DNA from: Chitinophagaceae bacterium
GTDB taxonomy: Bacteria > Bacteroidota > Bacteroidia > Chitinophagales > Chitinophagaceae
Length of the DNA: 64,000 nucleotides
Direction: 5' to 3'
NCBI GenBank assembly: GCA_023957155.1
Contig: JAMLHK010000011.1
Coordinates: forward strand, 62,001 to 126,000
Shown here: positions 24,693 through 35,821 of the stretch, in pieces
How the letters are laid out: each line of letters starts with the position of its first letter
How positions within the stretch are numbered: position 1 is the stretch's first letter
Program-made: the position numbers and the translations under genes
The notes under the pieces: generated by a model
Told to the model about the DNA's origin: nothing
The model's input: only the letters and a program-made list of their open reading frames with translations
Database searches by the model: none

Positions 24693-24779
24693 CGGAGAGG
24701 GCGGGATTCGAACCCGCGATACAGTTTCCCATATACACACTTTCCAGGCGTGCTCCTTCAACCACTCGGACACCTCTCC
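24693..24779 (-). tRNA. tRNA-Ser (anticodon GGA)
   Basis: 87 bases. The acceptor stem GGAGAGG/CCTCTCC pairs perfectly, with discriminator G. The D arm is TCCGAGTGGTTGAAGGAGC. The anticodon arm CACGC-CTGGAAA-GTGTG has one G-T type pair and anticodon GGA. A long variable arm marks class II (Ser). The T arm is GCGGG-TTCGAAT-CCCGC. No CCA is encoded. A terminator follows. Confidence 0.95.
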
Positions 24780-24893
24780 TTTTTAAAGGACTGCAAAAAT
24801 AGCATTATTAACTATTGGTCTCAGGTGTGGATACATTTATTTTTCAGGGAAAAGACGAATCAGCGGTACCGGGAAAAGAAGTAATGGAGCTAT

Positions 24894-25667
24894 TTAACCT
24901 CCGTTTTGAAAAATGAACCTGGCATTTGCAGTAGTTATCCGCGCTATTTCTTCAACAGAAGAGCTTTTAACCTCTGCCAAAGCCGCAATAATATATTTTA
25001 AATAAGCGCTTTCGTTTCTTTTGCCCCGTTTGGGCACGGGAGCCAGATAAGGCGAATCCGTCTCCAGCACTAAGTGTTCGAGAGGGATCTGCTTCAACAC
25101 TTCCCGCAGCCCGGACTTTTTAAAGGTAAGTACTCCCCCGATACCGAGGTAAAAGCCAAGGGATATGATTTGCTGCGCTTCTTCCAGGCTTCCCCCAAAA
25201 CAATGAAAGATCCCTTTTAGCCCGGTGCCCCGGTACTCCGATACCACATCAATACATTGCCGCATAGCATTTCTTGAATGTATTACAACAGGTAACCGGT
25301 ACCGGAGCGCCCAGCTGATCTGTTTCCTGAATGCTTCATACTGCTCTTTTTCAAAAGTCCGGTCCCAGTAAAAATCCAGCCCTATTTCACCAACAGCCGC
25401 GAAATGTCTTTTTTGCAGCCAGCTTTCTACCCATTGTAATTCTTCAGGATAATTCTTATTAACCGAGCAGGGATGTAAGCCCATCATCGCTATACAAACC
25501 CCCGGATAAGCGGTCTCTAACCAAAGCATGGCGTCAATAGAAGAACGATCAATATTGGGGAGAAAGAATTGCCGGACACCTTCCTGTTGCGCATTTGCAA
25601 TGACCTCCCCGATGTCCTCCTTAAATTCTTCCATATATAAATGGCAATGCGTATCAATAATGGTCAT
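24894..25667 (-). CDS. tatD: TatD-family metal-dependent DNase
   Basis: 257 residues of the amidohydrolase-like TatD family. Metal ligands are readable: IDTHCHLY near the N-terminus, GEIGLDFYWD with the conserved Glu, VVIHSRNA, GIFHCFGG and LVLETDSPYLAPVP with the final Asp. TatD enzymes are Mg-dependent 3'-5' exonucleases linked to DNA repair and RNA quality control. It lies 45 bases downstream of bshA on the same strand, so the two are probably co-transcribed. Full length. Confidence 0.92.
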   Translation of the reverse strand: MTIIDTHCHLYMEEFKEDIGEVIANAQQEGVRQFFLPNIDRSSIDAMLWLETAYPGVCIAMMGLHPCSVNKNYPEELQWVESWLQKRHFAAVGEIGLDFYWDRTFEKEQYEAFRKQISWALRYRLPVVIHSRNAMRQCIDVVSEYRGTGLKGIFHCFGGSLEEAQQIISLGFYLGIGGVLTFKKSGLREVLKQIPLEHLVLETDSPYLAPVPKRGKRNESAYLKYIIAALAEVKSSSVEEIARITTANARFIFQNGG

Positions 25668-25712
25668 AACTTTCCTTTACATTTTTGCTCCGGCGCCGGT
25701 TGGCTTGTGCAC

Positions 25713-26885
25713 TCACTGCTTTCCCTCTATCCCGGTATGTTCTTTATGCTTTCCTTTACAGAAACCTTCATACAAACTTTCATACAGGCTTTCATACTGG
25801 GGTACAATACGGGTAATATCAAAGTTCTCCGCCTGTTTTCTTGCATTCGCCCTGAACCGGTTATAGGTATCCTCATCTTTCAAAATATCTATGGCATACG
25901 CCGCCATCTGCTCTGTATCGCCCACATTTCCCATGAAACCGTTTTTGCCGGGCGTAACAATTTCCGGTAAGCCTCCTACATTGGTAGATACCACCGGCGA
26001 CCCGGCTGCCATGGCCTCCAAAGCAGAAAGTCCAAAGCTTTCATATTCCGATGGCAGAAGGAAAAGATCGGTAATGGCATAAATTTCTTCCATGTTTTGC
26101 TGCTTACCGACAAAACGTATTTCTTCGCATAAATTCAATTCCCTGCATAATGCTTCTGCCATAGGTCTTTCCGGGCCATCGCCAACCAGCAACAGCTTTG
26201 ACGGAATAACATCATTCAGCTTTTTAAAGATCCGGATAACGTCATCAATTCGTTTTATTTTTCTGAAATTAGAAGCATGTAATATGATGCGTTCGTTATT
26301 GGGTGTAATAACTTTACGAAAAGCGTCAATGGGAGTCCTGTTGAAGCGTTGTACATCCACAAAGTTGTATATCACCTCTATTTCCTTTTCGATCGAAAAG
26401 GAACGATACGTTTCTTCTTTAAGATTTTCCGATACCGCAGTTATGATATCACTTTGATTAATGGAAAAAGCAACTACGGGCGCGTACGTTTTATCCCGGC
26501 CAACCAGCGTGATGTCTGTTCCATGCAGGGTGGTAATTACCGGTACGTATTTATTTTCTTTCTGAAGAATTTGTTTAGCCATATAAGCTGCAGAAGCATG
26601 CGGAATGGCATAATGCACATGCAGGAGATCGAGTTTGTTGTTCTTCACCACGTCAACCAGGGTACTGGCCAATGCAGATTCATAAGGAGGATAATCAAAT
26701 AAAGGGTAGGTGGGAACCCGCACTTCATGATAAAATATATTGGCTCTGAACCCGGTAAGACGCACTGGCTGACGATAGGTTATAAAATGTACATTATAGT
26801 CTTTATCCGCAAGAGCCATTCCCAGTTCCGTAGCTAAAACGCCACTTCCGCCGAAAGTCGGGTAGCATACTATTCCTATATTCAT
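25713..26885 (-). CDS. bshA: N-acetyl-alpha-D-glucosaminyl L-malate synthase
   Basis: 390 residues of the GT4 family, first step of bacillithiol synthesis: UDP-GlcNAc plus L-malate gives GlcNAc-malate. The signature start is MNIGIVCYPTFGGSGVLATE. Further on come LDLLHVHYAIPHASAAYMAK, TTLHGTDITLVG, IYNFVDVQRF, LVGDGPERP and the E-x7-E motif SEYESFGLSALEAMA. All are strongly diagnostic of BshA. Bacillithiol is the main low-molecular-weight thiol in many Bacteroidota. The C-terminus has a small tandem repeat (YESLYESLYE) followed by a Lys-rich tail, probably harmless. Confidence 0.95.
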   Translation of the reverse strand: MNIGIVCYPTFGGSGVLATELGMALADKDYNVHFITYRQPVRLTGFRANIFYHEVRVPTYPLFDYPPYESALASTLVDVVKNNKLDLLHVHYAIPHASAAYMAKQILQKENKYVPVITTLHGTDITLVGRDKTYAPVVAFSINQSDIITAVSENLKEETYRSFSIEKEIEVIYNFVDVQRFNRTPIDAFRKVITPNNERIILHASNFRKIKRIDDVIRIFKKLNDVIPSKLLLVGDGPERPMAEALCRELNLCEEIRFVGKQQNMEEIYAITDLFLLPSEYESFGLSALEAMAAGSPVVSTNVGGLPEIVTPGKNGFMGNVGDTEQMAAYAIDILKDEDTYNRFRANARKQAENFDITRIVPQYESLYESLYEGFCKGKHKEHTGIEGKQ

Positions 26886-27026
26886 GTGTATATTTTAATG
26901 ATTACGCTTAGCGAAGGTAATTATTATAGCCTGGTATGAGCAGACTATAACAAATATGAATTTATCGCTGTCCGATATCCTTCTATTTCAGCTACATTTA
27001 CTAAATTGGTGTTTCAAACTCCATAT

Positions 27027-27419
27027 ATGAAAAAAATCCTCCGGATTATTTTATTACTATTCATTGCCGGATTAGCCATTTTCATCTACGTTCGTTATTA
27101 TTTTGTGCTGGGAGAAGGAGTAAAATCCGGCGAATTAAATTACTGTGTGAAAAAGGGCTATATATTTAAAACATACGAGGGAAAACTCATACAAACCGGC
27201 ATACGCTCCCTTTCTCCCAATACCATACAATCTTATGATTTTGAATTTTCGGTAACCAATGAAGACGTGGCCAAAACACTGATGGCCAATTCCGGAATGG
27301 AGTTCGATCTGTATTATAAAGAATATAAAGGCGTTTTGCCCTGGCGGGGATTTAACCGCTATATCGTGGATAGCATTGTTGCCATGAAAGATCCCCGGAC
27401 CGGCAGGATAGTGAAATGA
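27027..27419 (+). CDS. Small membrane-anchored protein of unknown function
   Basis: 130 residues starting at the ATG at 27027, chosen over the TTG at 27006 because it begins the membrane helix directly (MKKILRIILLLFIAGLAIFI). The rest is a small globular domain: GVKSGELNYCVKKGYIFKTYEGKL, PNTIQSYDFEFSVTNEDVAKTLM, WRGFNRYIVDSIV. This is a conserved Bacteroidota family, sometimes mislabelled 6-phosphogluconate dehydrogenase. I see no catalytic motif. It is convergent with the methylase gene (6-base gap). Confidence 0.75.
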   Translation: MKKILRIILLLFIAGLAIFIYVRYYFVLGEGVKSGELNYCVKKGYIFKTYEGKLIQTGIRSLSPNTIQSYDFEFSVTNEDVAKTLMANSGMEFDLYYKEYKGVLPWRGFNRYIVDSIVAMKDPRTGRIVK

Positions 27420-27425
27420 TTTCTC

Positions 27426-28136
27426 TCACGCTCCCAATATAAAAATGACCGGTTTTTTGTGCAGATCGGGTTGTTCTTTTTTCCAATCGGCAATCGTTTT
27501 TGTTTTAATATACTCTTCCGGGGAGGTTAATGAAGCCGCTACACATAACCGGGTACCGGGGTTGCAGTTTTTTAAAAGACTATCGAATAAAGAATGGTTA
27601 CGATAGGGCGTTTCAATGAAAATTTGTGTACATTGTTTTGTGGTCGCTTCATTTTCCATTGTCTTTATTGCTCTGTTTCTTGCTGCATTTTCTATCGGTA
27701 AATATCCCGCAAACCGGAAATGCTGACCATTCAATCCGCTTGCCATCAATGCTAAAATCATCGAGTTGGGTCCCACCAACGGCTTCACTAATGCGCCAAC
27801 AGACTGGGCTGCACTGACCAGGATCTGGCCGGGATCGGCAATGCCCGGGCAACCGGCCTCACTGATAATACCAACCGTTTTAGCCTGATGCAACGCTGCT
27901 ATAAAATCCGATTTAACGGAATCCTCCGCTTTATGAATAGTATACCATTCATAATCATCCACTACCATGTCTTTCCAAATGCGTTTCAAATAGCGCCGGG
28001 CAGTCCGTTCATTTTCAACAAAAAAAACGGTACAGCATTTCACGGCATCTGCTATATAACCGGGTATGGCAGCCAGCCCCTCCTCATCAATTACAGAAGG
28101 AATTAAATAAACAGTTCCCGGGTTCGTGGCAGACAT
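27426..28136 (-). CDS. RsmI-like SAM-dependent methyltransferase (tetrapyrrole methylase fold)
   Basis: 236 residues. It opens with the beta strand GTVYLIPSVIDEEG and carries the TP-methylase landmarks GIISEAGCPGIADPGQ, VKPLVGPNSMILALMASGLNG, HFRFAGYLPIE, IFIETPYRN and LTSPEEYIKTKT. It resembles RsmI, which methylates C1402 of 16S rRNA, but is shorter and belongs to the Bacteroidota-specific branch, so the exact target is uncertain. I use the ATG at 28136; the TTG two codons upstream is less likely. The EI24 gene upstream ends 17 bases away. Confidence 0.85.
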   Translation of the reverse strand: MSATNPGTVYLIPSVIDEEGLAAIPGYIADAVKCCTVFFVENERTARRYLKRIWKDMVVDDYEWYTIHKAEDSVKSDFIAALHQAKTVGIISEAGCPGIADPGQILVSAAQSVGALVKPLVGPNSMILALMASGLNGQHFRFAGYLPIENAARNRAIKTMENEATTKQCTQIFIETPYRNHSLFDSLLKNCNPGTRLCVAASLTSPEEYIKTKTIADWKKEQPDLHKKPVIFILGA

Positions 28137-28153
28137 AATCAAATTTTTATCTT

Positions 28154-28933
28154 TTATCCTTCTTCTTTTGGATGATAAAGGCTGAGCGTTGCCGCAATTA
28201 CGGCATAAGCAGGCGCCAGCACCCAGCCAATGCCTACCAGCCCGTGCATCAGGTAAAAGATCAGCCCGTTACCAATGGCAAGACCTTTATGCTGGCCTAT
28301 AAATTCAATGCTTTGGCTTGCAGACAGCTTTTGCCGCTCACAGCTGTAATCCAGCATGGAAAATCCATAATAATAGCACTCTATCATTAAAACAATCAGC
28401 GGGGTGATCCAGCCGGCAAGAGGCACAAACGAAATAATCAGCAGGGTAACCGCATATACGGTCTGCCACAACACATTGCGCATGGCTAACCGTATACCCC
28501 GCGACATATCCTTTATCAGCTGCGGAAAACTGAACGCGTATTCCTTTCCGTCAATTATTGATTCTGTTTTTTCACTCAGGTAGCCAAACAGGGGCGAGCC
28601 AACAATCAGCCAGATGTATTTAAACCACGAAAAATACAGCAGGATAAGAATAAGCCATACCATTACTCCGCCCAATGCAAAGAAAAAACCCACCAGGCCG
28701 CTTTGCATCCTGTCTACCCAGGCTTTCAGACCGGTTTTAATGCTTAACAGCTCAATAGCGTATGTAGCGCTTTTGCTGAAAAAATACATACTCACCACAA
28801 ACAGCACTGCGTATATCAGCCCGGGTATAATGATCCATTTCCACAAGTTGTGCTTTCGAATAAACTGGTGTGCTTTAAAATAAGACTGAACGGCTATAAT
28901 AATCTCCTTAAGCAATAGAATACTTTTAAACAA
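28154..28933 (-). CDS. EI24 (CysZ-like) domain membrane protein
   Basis: 259 residues. The N-terminal cytoplasmic helix (AHQFIRKHNLWKWIIIPGLI) leads into five to six hydrophobic segments. The conserved block FGYLSEKTESIIDGKEY…FPQLIKDMSRGIRLAMRNV and LIECYYYGFSMLDYSCERQ are hallmarks of the EI24 family. The E. coli relative CysZ transports sulfate; in Bacteroidota the substrate is not known and no sulfur genes are adjacent. Probably co-transcribed with the downstream methylase. Confidence 0.85.
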   Translation of the reverse strand: MFKSILLLKEIIIAVQSYFKAHQFIRKHNLWKWIIIPGLIYAVLFVVSMYFFSKSATYAIELLSIKTGLKAWVDRMQSGLVGFFFALGGVMVWLILILLYFSWFKYIWLIVGSPLFGYLSEKTESIIDGKEYAFSFPQLIKDMSRGIRLAMRNVLWQTVYAVTLLIISFVPLAGWITPLIVLMIECYYYGFSMLDYSCERQKLSASQSIEFIGQHKGLAIGNGLIFYLMHGLVGIGWVLAPAYAVIAATLSLYHPKEEG

Positions 28934-29119
28934 TTAAAAAAATCCGGCAGCTGCAACACCAGGCATATTCCCCATCCTTTCCGGTAGTTGCATGATGCGC
29001 CCACAGCGTCTGCCAATAAGTATTTAACTCAACGGAAAATGATATATCAGCAAAACTTAAGATGCCCCGCAATGATCCATATTCAAACTTAATAAAATTC
29101 TTTTGCTTAATTTCCACCG

Positions 29120-29731
29120 ATGAAGAAACTGGAGTATAATTTTTATAATCGTCCGGATGTGGTGAAGATCGCGAAAGAATTACTGGGTAAGGTTCTGGTT
29201 ACCCGTTGGGAAGACGGGCTGACTTCGGGAAGAATAGTAGAAACAGAGGCTTACCAGGGTATAACAGACCGTGCTTCCCATGCTTATAACGGCAGACGAA
29301 CTGCACGTACAGAAGTCATGTTCGGTGATGCAGGCAGGGGATATGTATATCTATGTTATGGCATTCACCATTTATTCAATGTGGTTACTCACCGCCAGGA
29401 TATCCCTCACGCTGTCCTGATCAGGGCAGTAGCGCCTGTAGAGGGCGTACACATTATGCTGAAAAGAACGGGAAAGCAGCAGGCTGACCGTACCCTGACC
29501 TCCGGCCCGGGTAATGTATCCAAAGCATTGGGAATATTTTCCCGGTATAGCGGCATCAGTCTTTTGGATAATACGATCTATATAGCCGATGACGGGTTTA
29601 AGCTGGAGCAGAAAAATATCATCGCTTCTCCGCGTATCGGGGTTGATTATGCCGGGGATGATGCGTTGCTGCCTTATCGCTTCTTCATCAAAGACAATAT
29701 GTACGTAAGCGGGAAAAAGCACCCGGGCTGA
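29120..29731 (+). CDS. mpg: DNA-3-methyladenine glycosylase (AAG/MPG family)
   Basis: 203 residues, the usual length for bacterial AAG-type glycosylases. Conserved blocks are AKELLGKVLVTRW, GRIVETEAYQGITDRASHAYNGRRTAR (catalytic Glu and Tyr-His region), MFGDAGRGYVYLCYGIHHLFNVVT, AVLIRAVAPVEG and TSGPGNVSKALGI. It excises alkylated purines such as 3-methyladenine in base-excision repair. Divergent from the EI24 gene with a 186-base gap. Confidence 0.93.
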   Translation: MKKLEYNFYNRPDVVKIAKELLGKVLVTRWEDGLTSGRIVETEAYQGITDRASHAYNGRRTARTEVMFGDAGRGYVYLCYGIHHLFNVVTHRQDIPHAVLIRAVAPVEGVHIMLKRTGKQQADRTLTSGPGNVSKALGIFSRYSGISLLDNTIYIADDGFKLEQKNIIASPRIGVDYAGDDALLPYRFFIKDNMYVSGKKHPG

Positions 29732-29818
29732 TCCGGAAACAGCAGGTGGGATAACGTATTAACAAATTAAGCAGTAAAGTAGTTCGGGTATCCCCGGTAT
29801 TCATCCGTATTATTGTTT

Positions 29819-29826
29819 TACTTTTG
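29819..29826 (+). promoter_or_regulatory. -7 promoter box TACTTTTG before ubiE
   Basis: Exact TAnnTTTG match eight bases before the ubiE ATG, which implies a very short leader. No clear -33 box. Confidence 0.42.
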
Positions 29827-29834
29827 CCCTCCTG

Positions 29835-30578
29835 ATGACAACATACGACCACGATAACATTGTTCCTTACCAGGAATCGGACTTAACGAAAAAACAGCAG
29901 GTTGCTGAAATGTTTAACCGGATCGCATTTCGCTACGATTTTATGAACCGGTTTCTTTCCGTGGGAATAGACAAGGGCTGGCGAAAAAAAGCATTGAAGC
30001 AATTAATTAAAGAAAAGCCTAAAGTTTTATTAGATGTTGCCACCGGAACGGGAGATATGGCCATCATGGCATACGAATTGCTTAAACCGGATAGCATCAC
30101 GGGTATTGATATTTCGGAGAAGATGCTGGAAATAGGAAAAGAGAAAGTGTTAAAATCCGGACTGGAAGGGCATATTCAATTACAAAGCGGTGATAGTGAA
30201 GCAATAAACTTTCCTTCGAGTACGTTTGATGCGGTAACCGTGGCCTTCGGCGTTCGTAATTTCGAGCACTTAGAACAGGGGCTGGAGGAAATAAAACGGG
30301 TATTGAAACCCGGAGGTAAATTAGTCATATTAGAATTTTCAAAACCTAAAATAACAGGCATAACACAACTTTACAACTGGTACGTAGGAATTGTAGCACC
30401 GCAGATGGCTTCTGTTATTTCAAAAAACAGGAACGCATATCAGTATCTGAATAAATCGGTGCAGGGATTCCCGGAAGGAAAGACATTTGTGGACATTTTA
30501 AACAACATTGGATACCGAAACACATCATGCAAAAAATTAAGCCTGGGTATTTGCAGTATTTATTGCGGTGTAAAATAA
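29835..30578 (+). CDS. ubiE: Demethylmenaquinone methyltransferase
   Basis: 247 residues of the class I SAM methyltransferase family UbiE/MenG. Motifs: VAEMFNRIAFRYDFMNRFLSVGIDKGWRK (UbiE signature 1), LLDVATGTGDMAI (SAM loop), GIDISEKMLEIGKEK, AVTVAFGVRNFEHLEQGLEEIKRVLKPGGKLVILEFSKP (signature 2). It performs the last step of menaquinone synthesis. Its 3' end overlaps the PorT-like gene by 52 bases, a coupling common in Bacteroidota. Confidence 0.95.
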   Translation: MTTYDHDNIVPYQESDLTKKQQVAEMFNRIAFRYDFMNRFLSVGIDKGWRKKALKQLIKEKPKVLLDVATGTGDMAIMAYELLKPDSITGIDISEKMLEIGKEKVLKSGLEGHIQLQSGDSEAINFPSSTFDAVTVAFGVRNFEHLEQGLEEIKRVLKPGGKLVILEFSKPKITGITQLYNWYVGIVAPQMASVISKNRNAYQYLNKSVQGFPEGKTFVDILNNIGYRNTSCKKLSLGICSIYCGVK

Positions 30579-31291
30579 TTACAGTTATTCTTGCATCAGG
30601 TTTGGCTATACCTTCTTTTGCACAGCTTCGCGGAAATCTCAACCTGCCCAATCACGATGAAAAGCCGTACTATTTTGGTATAGTGCTTGGCTATAATACA
30701 TCTCATTATCATATTTCACACGCCCCGACATTTTTAAACCAGGACAGTATACAGGCCGTGAACGGCTTGAACAGCGGACGTATTCACCTGGGCATTATGG
30801 CCAATTTACAGCTGTCCAGGCGGTGGGACCTGCGCTTTTACCCGCTAAACCTGATCTTCAGCGAAAAGAAATTCCGGTACGACCTGTTATATCCCGATAT
30901 GGGAGAAAATAACTTAGAAAAAACACAAAAAGTAGAATCTATCGTCATGAGCTGGCCTTTACAGGTCAGGCTAAAAAGCGACCGGATCAGGAATTTCCGG
31001 GTTTATACCCTGGCAGGAATAAAATTCGATTATGACCTGGCTTCTAACTCCGGCACATCCAACTCGGAAAACCTGTTGAAAGTTAAAAAGAGCGACTTTG
31101 GCGTTGAAGCCGGGATCGGCTTTCAGTTCTTTAATAAATATGTAATCGTATCACCGGAAATCAAAGTGAGCCAGGGGTTAAATAATGTGCATGCGAAAGA
31201 CCCTTCTCTAAAATACTCGAATATCATAGACAAGTTGAATTCCAGGATGATCCTGTTTTCCCTGCATTTTGAAGGAGGAGGGCTTCTTTAA
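30527..31291 (+). CDS. porT: PorT-like outer-membrane protein (type IX secretion associated)
   Basis: 254 residues. It has a basic start and signal peptide (…CKIITVILASGLAIPSFAQ) and then a barrel domain: EKPYYFGIVLGYNTSHYHI, HLGIMANLQLSRRWDLRFYPL, WPLQVRLKSDRIRNFRVYTLAGIKFDYDL and VSPEIKVSQGLNN. These match PorT, an eight-stranded barrel needed for type IX protein secretion and gliding in Bacteroidota, and the placement directly after ubiE is the typical one. The start overlaps ubiE by 52 bases. The other T9SS genes are not in this window. Confidence 0.85.
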   Translation: MQKIKPGYLQYLLRCKIITVILASGLAIPSFAQLRGNLNLPNHDEKPYYFGIVLGYNTSHYHISHAPTFLNQDSIQAVNGLNSGRIHLGIMANLQLSRRWDLRFYPLNLIFSEKKFRYDLLYPDMGENNLEKTQKVESIVMSWPLQVRLKSDRIRNFRVYTLAGIKFDYDLASNSGTSNSENLLKVKKSDFGVEAGIGFQFFNKYVIVSPEIKVSQGLNNVHAKDPSLKYSNIIDKLNSRMILFSLHFEGGGLL

Positions 31292-31312
31292 ATTAAGCCC
31301 GCTTTCATCATT

Positions 31313-31519
31313 TTACCAGCCCTGCTTTGCGTTGCCCGCCTTAATAGCGGCTAATGCTTTGGCTTCACCCAGCAACGTGGTCAATTTATTACCCTTGCCG
31401 TCATGGCCCTGAGCCATATATGCACCTTTGGATGTTTTTGTAATAACAGCATCTAAGATAGGAACGTTTTTTTCCTTTGTCTTTACATTATAGGCTGTTA
31501 AAATTGCACTATCTGACAT
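31313..31519 (-). CDS. Conserved small protein, function unknown
   Basis: 68 residues: MSDSAILTAYNVKTKEKNVP, a predicted small beta-rich fold (PILDAVITKTSKGAYMAQGH) and an Ala-rich helix (GEAKALAAIKAGNAKQGW). No signal peptide or membrane segment. It sits convergently after porT and ahead of gyrB with its own spacing. Codon use is like its neighbours, so I take it as real; no family recognised. Confidence 0.6.
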   Translation of the reverse strand: MSDSAILTAYNVKTKEKNVPILDAVITKTSKGAYMAQGHDGKGNKLTTLLGEAKALAAIKAGNAKQGW

Positions 31520-31626
31520 AACAAAAATATTTAAGGGTTAAGTAAACGCAATGATTTAATTGTACCAATACTCCGAAACCACAGTTCTAAGATAATACTA
31601 TTTTATCATCCCCGATGGCTAAAAAT

Positions 31627-33762
<2,136 letters not shown>

Positions 33763-33824
33763 CTATCCATACGCTTTTGTCCGGAAGGCTGCCAAACCAC
33801 GTCTTTGCCCCGTCTTTACCCGTA

Positions 33825-33851
33825 TTGTTATGGTTAAAGGGTGTATATTTG
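33825..33851 (+). promoter_or_regulatory. Promoter with -33 TTG and -7 TATATTTG
   Basis: TTG at 33825-33827 and an exact TAnnTTTG box at 33844-33851, separated by 16 bases. The ATG of the AraC-type gene follows eight bases later, so the transcript would be leaderless or nearly so. Confidence 0.5.
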
Positions 33852-33858
33852 CACCCTT

Positions 33859-34800
33859 ATGTTACAGGCGCCGAACATATTAGATTTAGCACAAAAGCAT
33901 CCCGTAATGCTTAATGATTTGCACGTACTGCACGAAAAAGAACGCCAGACACCGGGAGCTGTTCAATACAGCATAAAACGATACAGCCGCATCCCGCAAT
34001 GGAATGCGGAAGACATGGGCATGATGGTATACCATTTTAAAAAAAATGAGCCTTCTGCCAATTATCTTGAACTCCGGTTTTGTGTAACAGGGAACACCTA
34101 TTGCCAAAGTAAAGAGCAGGAATGCCTGAACTGCAAAAACGGGCTTACCAGGGCCTGTACGAAAAAGAGCGAAACCATTGATGTAATGAATTTCACTTTT
34201 TTACCCGAGCATTTATCGCAGTTTATAAAAAATTCCCGCTCCGTTGATTTTACCAATGAAGTCCTTTCGTTTACCCACCCTTCTTCTTTTACAAAAATTC
34301 TCCCGTTGTGCAGCCGCGTGAGAACGATCCTGGAAAACCTCTTAAACAACACGTATACCGAAAGCTTCGAGAATATCTATATCAATGCGCAAACCCAGAT
34401 GCTGTTGTTGTACAGCTTAGAGTGTATGCTGGGAAACAAAGAAGAGGAAGAAAGCTTTAGCTGTAAGTTCCTGGCTAATGAAACCGACAGGGATAAAATT
34501 ATGAAAGCCAGGGAAGTGCTGCTGGAACATATCGGCGAACCTATTACCATTAAGGACCTGAGCCGGAAAGTGGCCATCAACGAATGTTACCTTAAAAAAG
34601 GATTTAAAGAAATTTTCGGCACTACTATTTTTGAGTTTTACCAGAGCCAGCGTATGGAACACGCGAAATATCTTTTGTATGAAAAGGGACTAAGCGTAAC
34701 CGAAGTATCCCTTATGCTCGGCTATTCCTCCATTTCTCACTTCTCTACCGCATTTAAAAAACACACCGGCTTAAAACCCTGTGAATTACTGCTGAGATAA
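33859..34800 (+). CDS. AraC-family transcriptional regulator with N-terminal cysteine cluster
   Basis: 313 residues from the ATG at 33859, taken over the GTG at 33841 which lies inside the promoter box. The C-terminal AraC domain (~205-313) has both helix-turn-helices: TIKDLSRKVAINECYLKKGFKEIFG and SVTEVSLMLGYSSISHFSTAFKKHTGLKP. The N-terminal sensor part holds five cysteines in 26 residues (Cys75, 82, 89, 92, 100: FCVTGNTYC, ECLNC, RAC), unusual for this family and suggestive of metal, Fe-S or redox sensing. It starts ten bases before rsgA and may be co-transcribed with it. Target genes unknown. Confidence 0.88.
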   Translation: MLQAPNILDLAQKHPVMLNDLHVLHEKERQTPGAVQYSIKRYSRIPQWNAEDMGMMVYHFKKNEPSANYLELRFCVTGNTYCQSKEQECLNCKNGLTRACTKKSETIDVMNFTFLPEHLSQFIKNSRSVDFTNEVLSFTHPSSFTKILPLCSRVRTILENLLNNTYTESFENIYINAQTQMLLLYSLECMLGNKEEEESFSCKFLANETDRDKIMKAREVLLEHIGEPITIKDLSRKVAINECYLKKGFKEIFGTTIFEFYQSQRMEHAKYLLYEKGLSVTEVSLMLGYSSISHFSTAFKKHTGLKPCELLLR

Positions 34801-34810
34801 GACACTTTTT

Positions 34811-35746
34811 ATGGCTATGAAAGCCCTGGTATACAAATCAACAGGAAGCTGGTACGTAGTAAAGGGCGGGGACGGGGCATGGTATAATGCCAGGATAAAA
34901 GGAAAGTTTAAAATAGATGATATCACTTCCACCAACCCCATAACCGTTGGTGATGAAATAGAGATTACCATCGAAGAAAACGAAGAACAAAGCGCGGTTA
35001 TCACCCGCATTTATAACCGGCACAACTATATCAACCGGCAATCTCCTTCCCACAAATACCAGCACCACATCATCGCAGCCAATATTGACCAGGTTTTACT
35101 GATCTGTACCCTCAGGGAACCCCGTACCTCGCAGGGATTTACCGACCGCTTCCTGATAGCTGCCGAAGCCTACCATATTCCTGCCATACTGGTATTTAAT
35201 AAATCTGACCTGCACCGGGACAAGGATAAAACGCTGTTTGAAGAACGAAAAGCCATGTATGAAGCGATCGGTTACCCTGTTTTGTTAATGAGCGTAGAAA
35301 AAGGTGAAGGAATAGAAAATTTACAACAGGTGTTACAGGATAAAACCACGTTGATCAGTGGTCATTCCGGTGTGGGAAAATCTTCATTCATTAACCGCAT
35401 TATTCCTTCTTTTGCCCTCAAAACAAAGGAAATAAGCGAATGGAGCGGAAAGGGGCTGCATACCACAACTTTTGCCGAAATGTTCGATCTTCCCTTCGGC
35501 GGGAGGATCATTGATACACCGGGCATTCGTGAATTCGGACTGGTAGATATTTCCCGGCAGGAGCTTTCGCATTACTTTCCCGAGATGCGGGACCTGATCT
35601 CCCATTGCCAGTTTAACAATTGCCTGCATCTTAATGAGCCCGGCTGTGCCATTAAGGAAGCCGTAGAAGACGGAAAAATTAATGTGAATCGCTATATCAG
35701 CTATTGTACTATCCTCGATTCCATAAAGGATAAAGCCTACCGGTAA
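34811..35746 (+). CDS. rsgA: Small-ribosomal-subunit biogenesis GTPase RsgA
   Basis: 311 residues. An N-terminal OB fold (MKALVYKSTGSWYVV) is followed by the circularly permuted GTPase domain with motifs in the order G4 (VFNKSD), G1 (SGHSGVGKSS), G2 region (KGLHTTT) and G3 (DTPGIREFG). A C-terminal zinc finger follows (HCQFNNCLHLNEPGC). RsgA helps mature the 30S decoding centre. All ligands are present and length is normal. Confidence 0.96.
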   Translation: MAMKALVYKSTGSWYVVKGGDGAWYNARIKGKFKIDDITSTNPITVGDEIEITIEENEEQSAVITRIYNRHNYINRQSPSHKYQHHIIAANIDQVLLICTLREPRTSQGFTDRFLIAAEAYHIPAILVFNKSDLHRDKDKTLFEERKAMYEAIGYPVLLMSVEKGEGIENLQQVLQDKTTLISGHSGVGKSSFINRIIPSFALKTKEISEWSGKGLHTTTFAEMFDLPFGGRIIDTPGIREFGLVDISRQELSHYFPEMRDLISHCQFNNCLHLNEPGCAIKEAVEDGKINVNRYISYCTILDSIKDKAYR

Positions 35747-35821
35747 AAACCTGAGCCTGTTGTCTTCTTCTCTCAACGAAACGGTACCCGGAATACCCTC
35801 AACACCGCTATGGAAGAACGT

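Noticed and set aside
24567-24773. Open frame on the minus strand ([12 protein letters not shown]…)
   Set aside because: It is a translation of the tRNA-Ser gene and its terminator, a well-known false protein type.
24557-24884. Plus-strand open frames over the tRNA (…[10 protein letters not shown]…)
   Set aside because: Antisense reading of the tRNA and its flank; not coding.
28926-29117. 63-codon minus-strand open frame upstream of the EI24 gene
   Set aside because: Overlaps the EI24 start, no recognisable features; likely promoter region.
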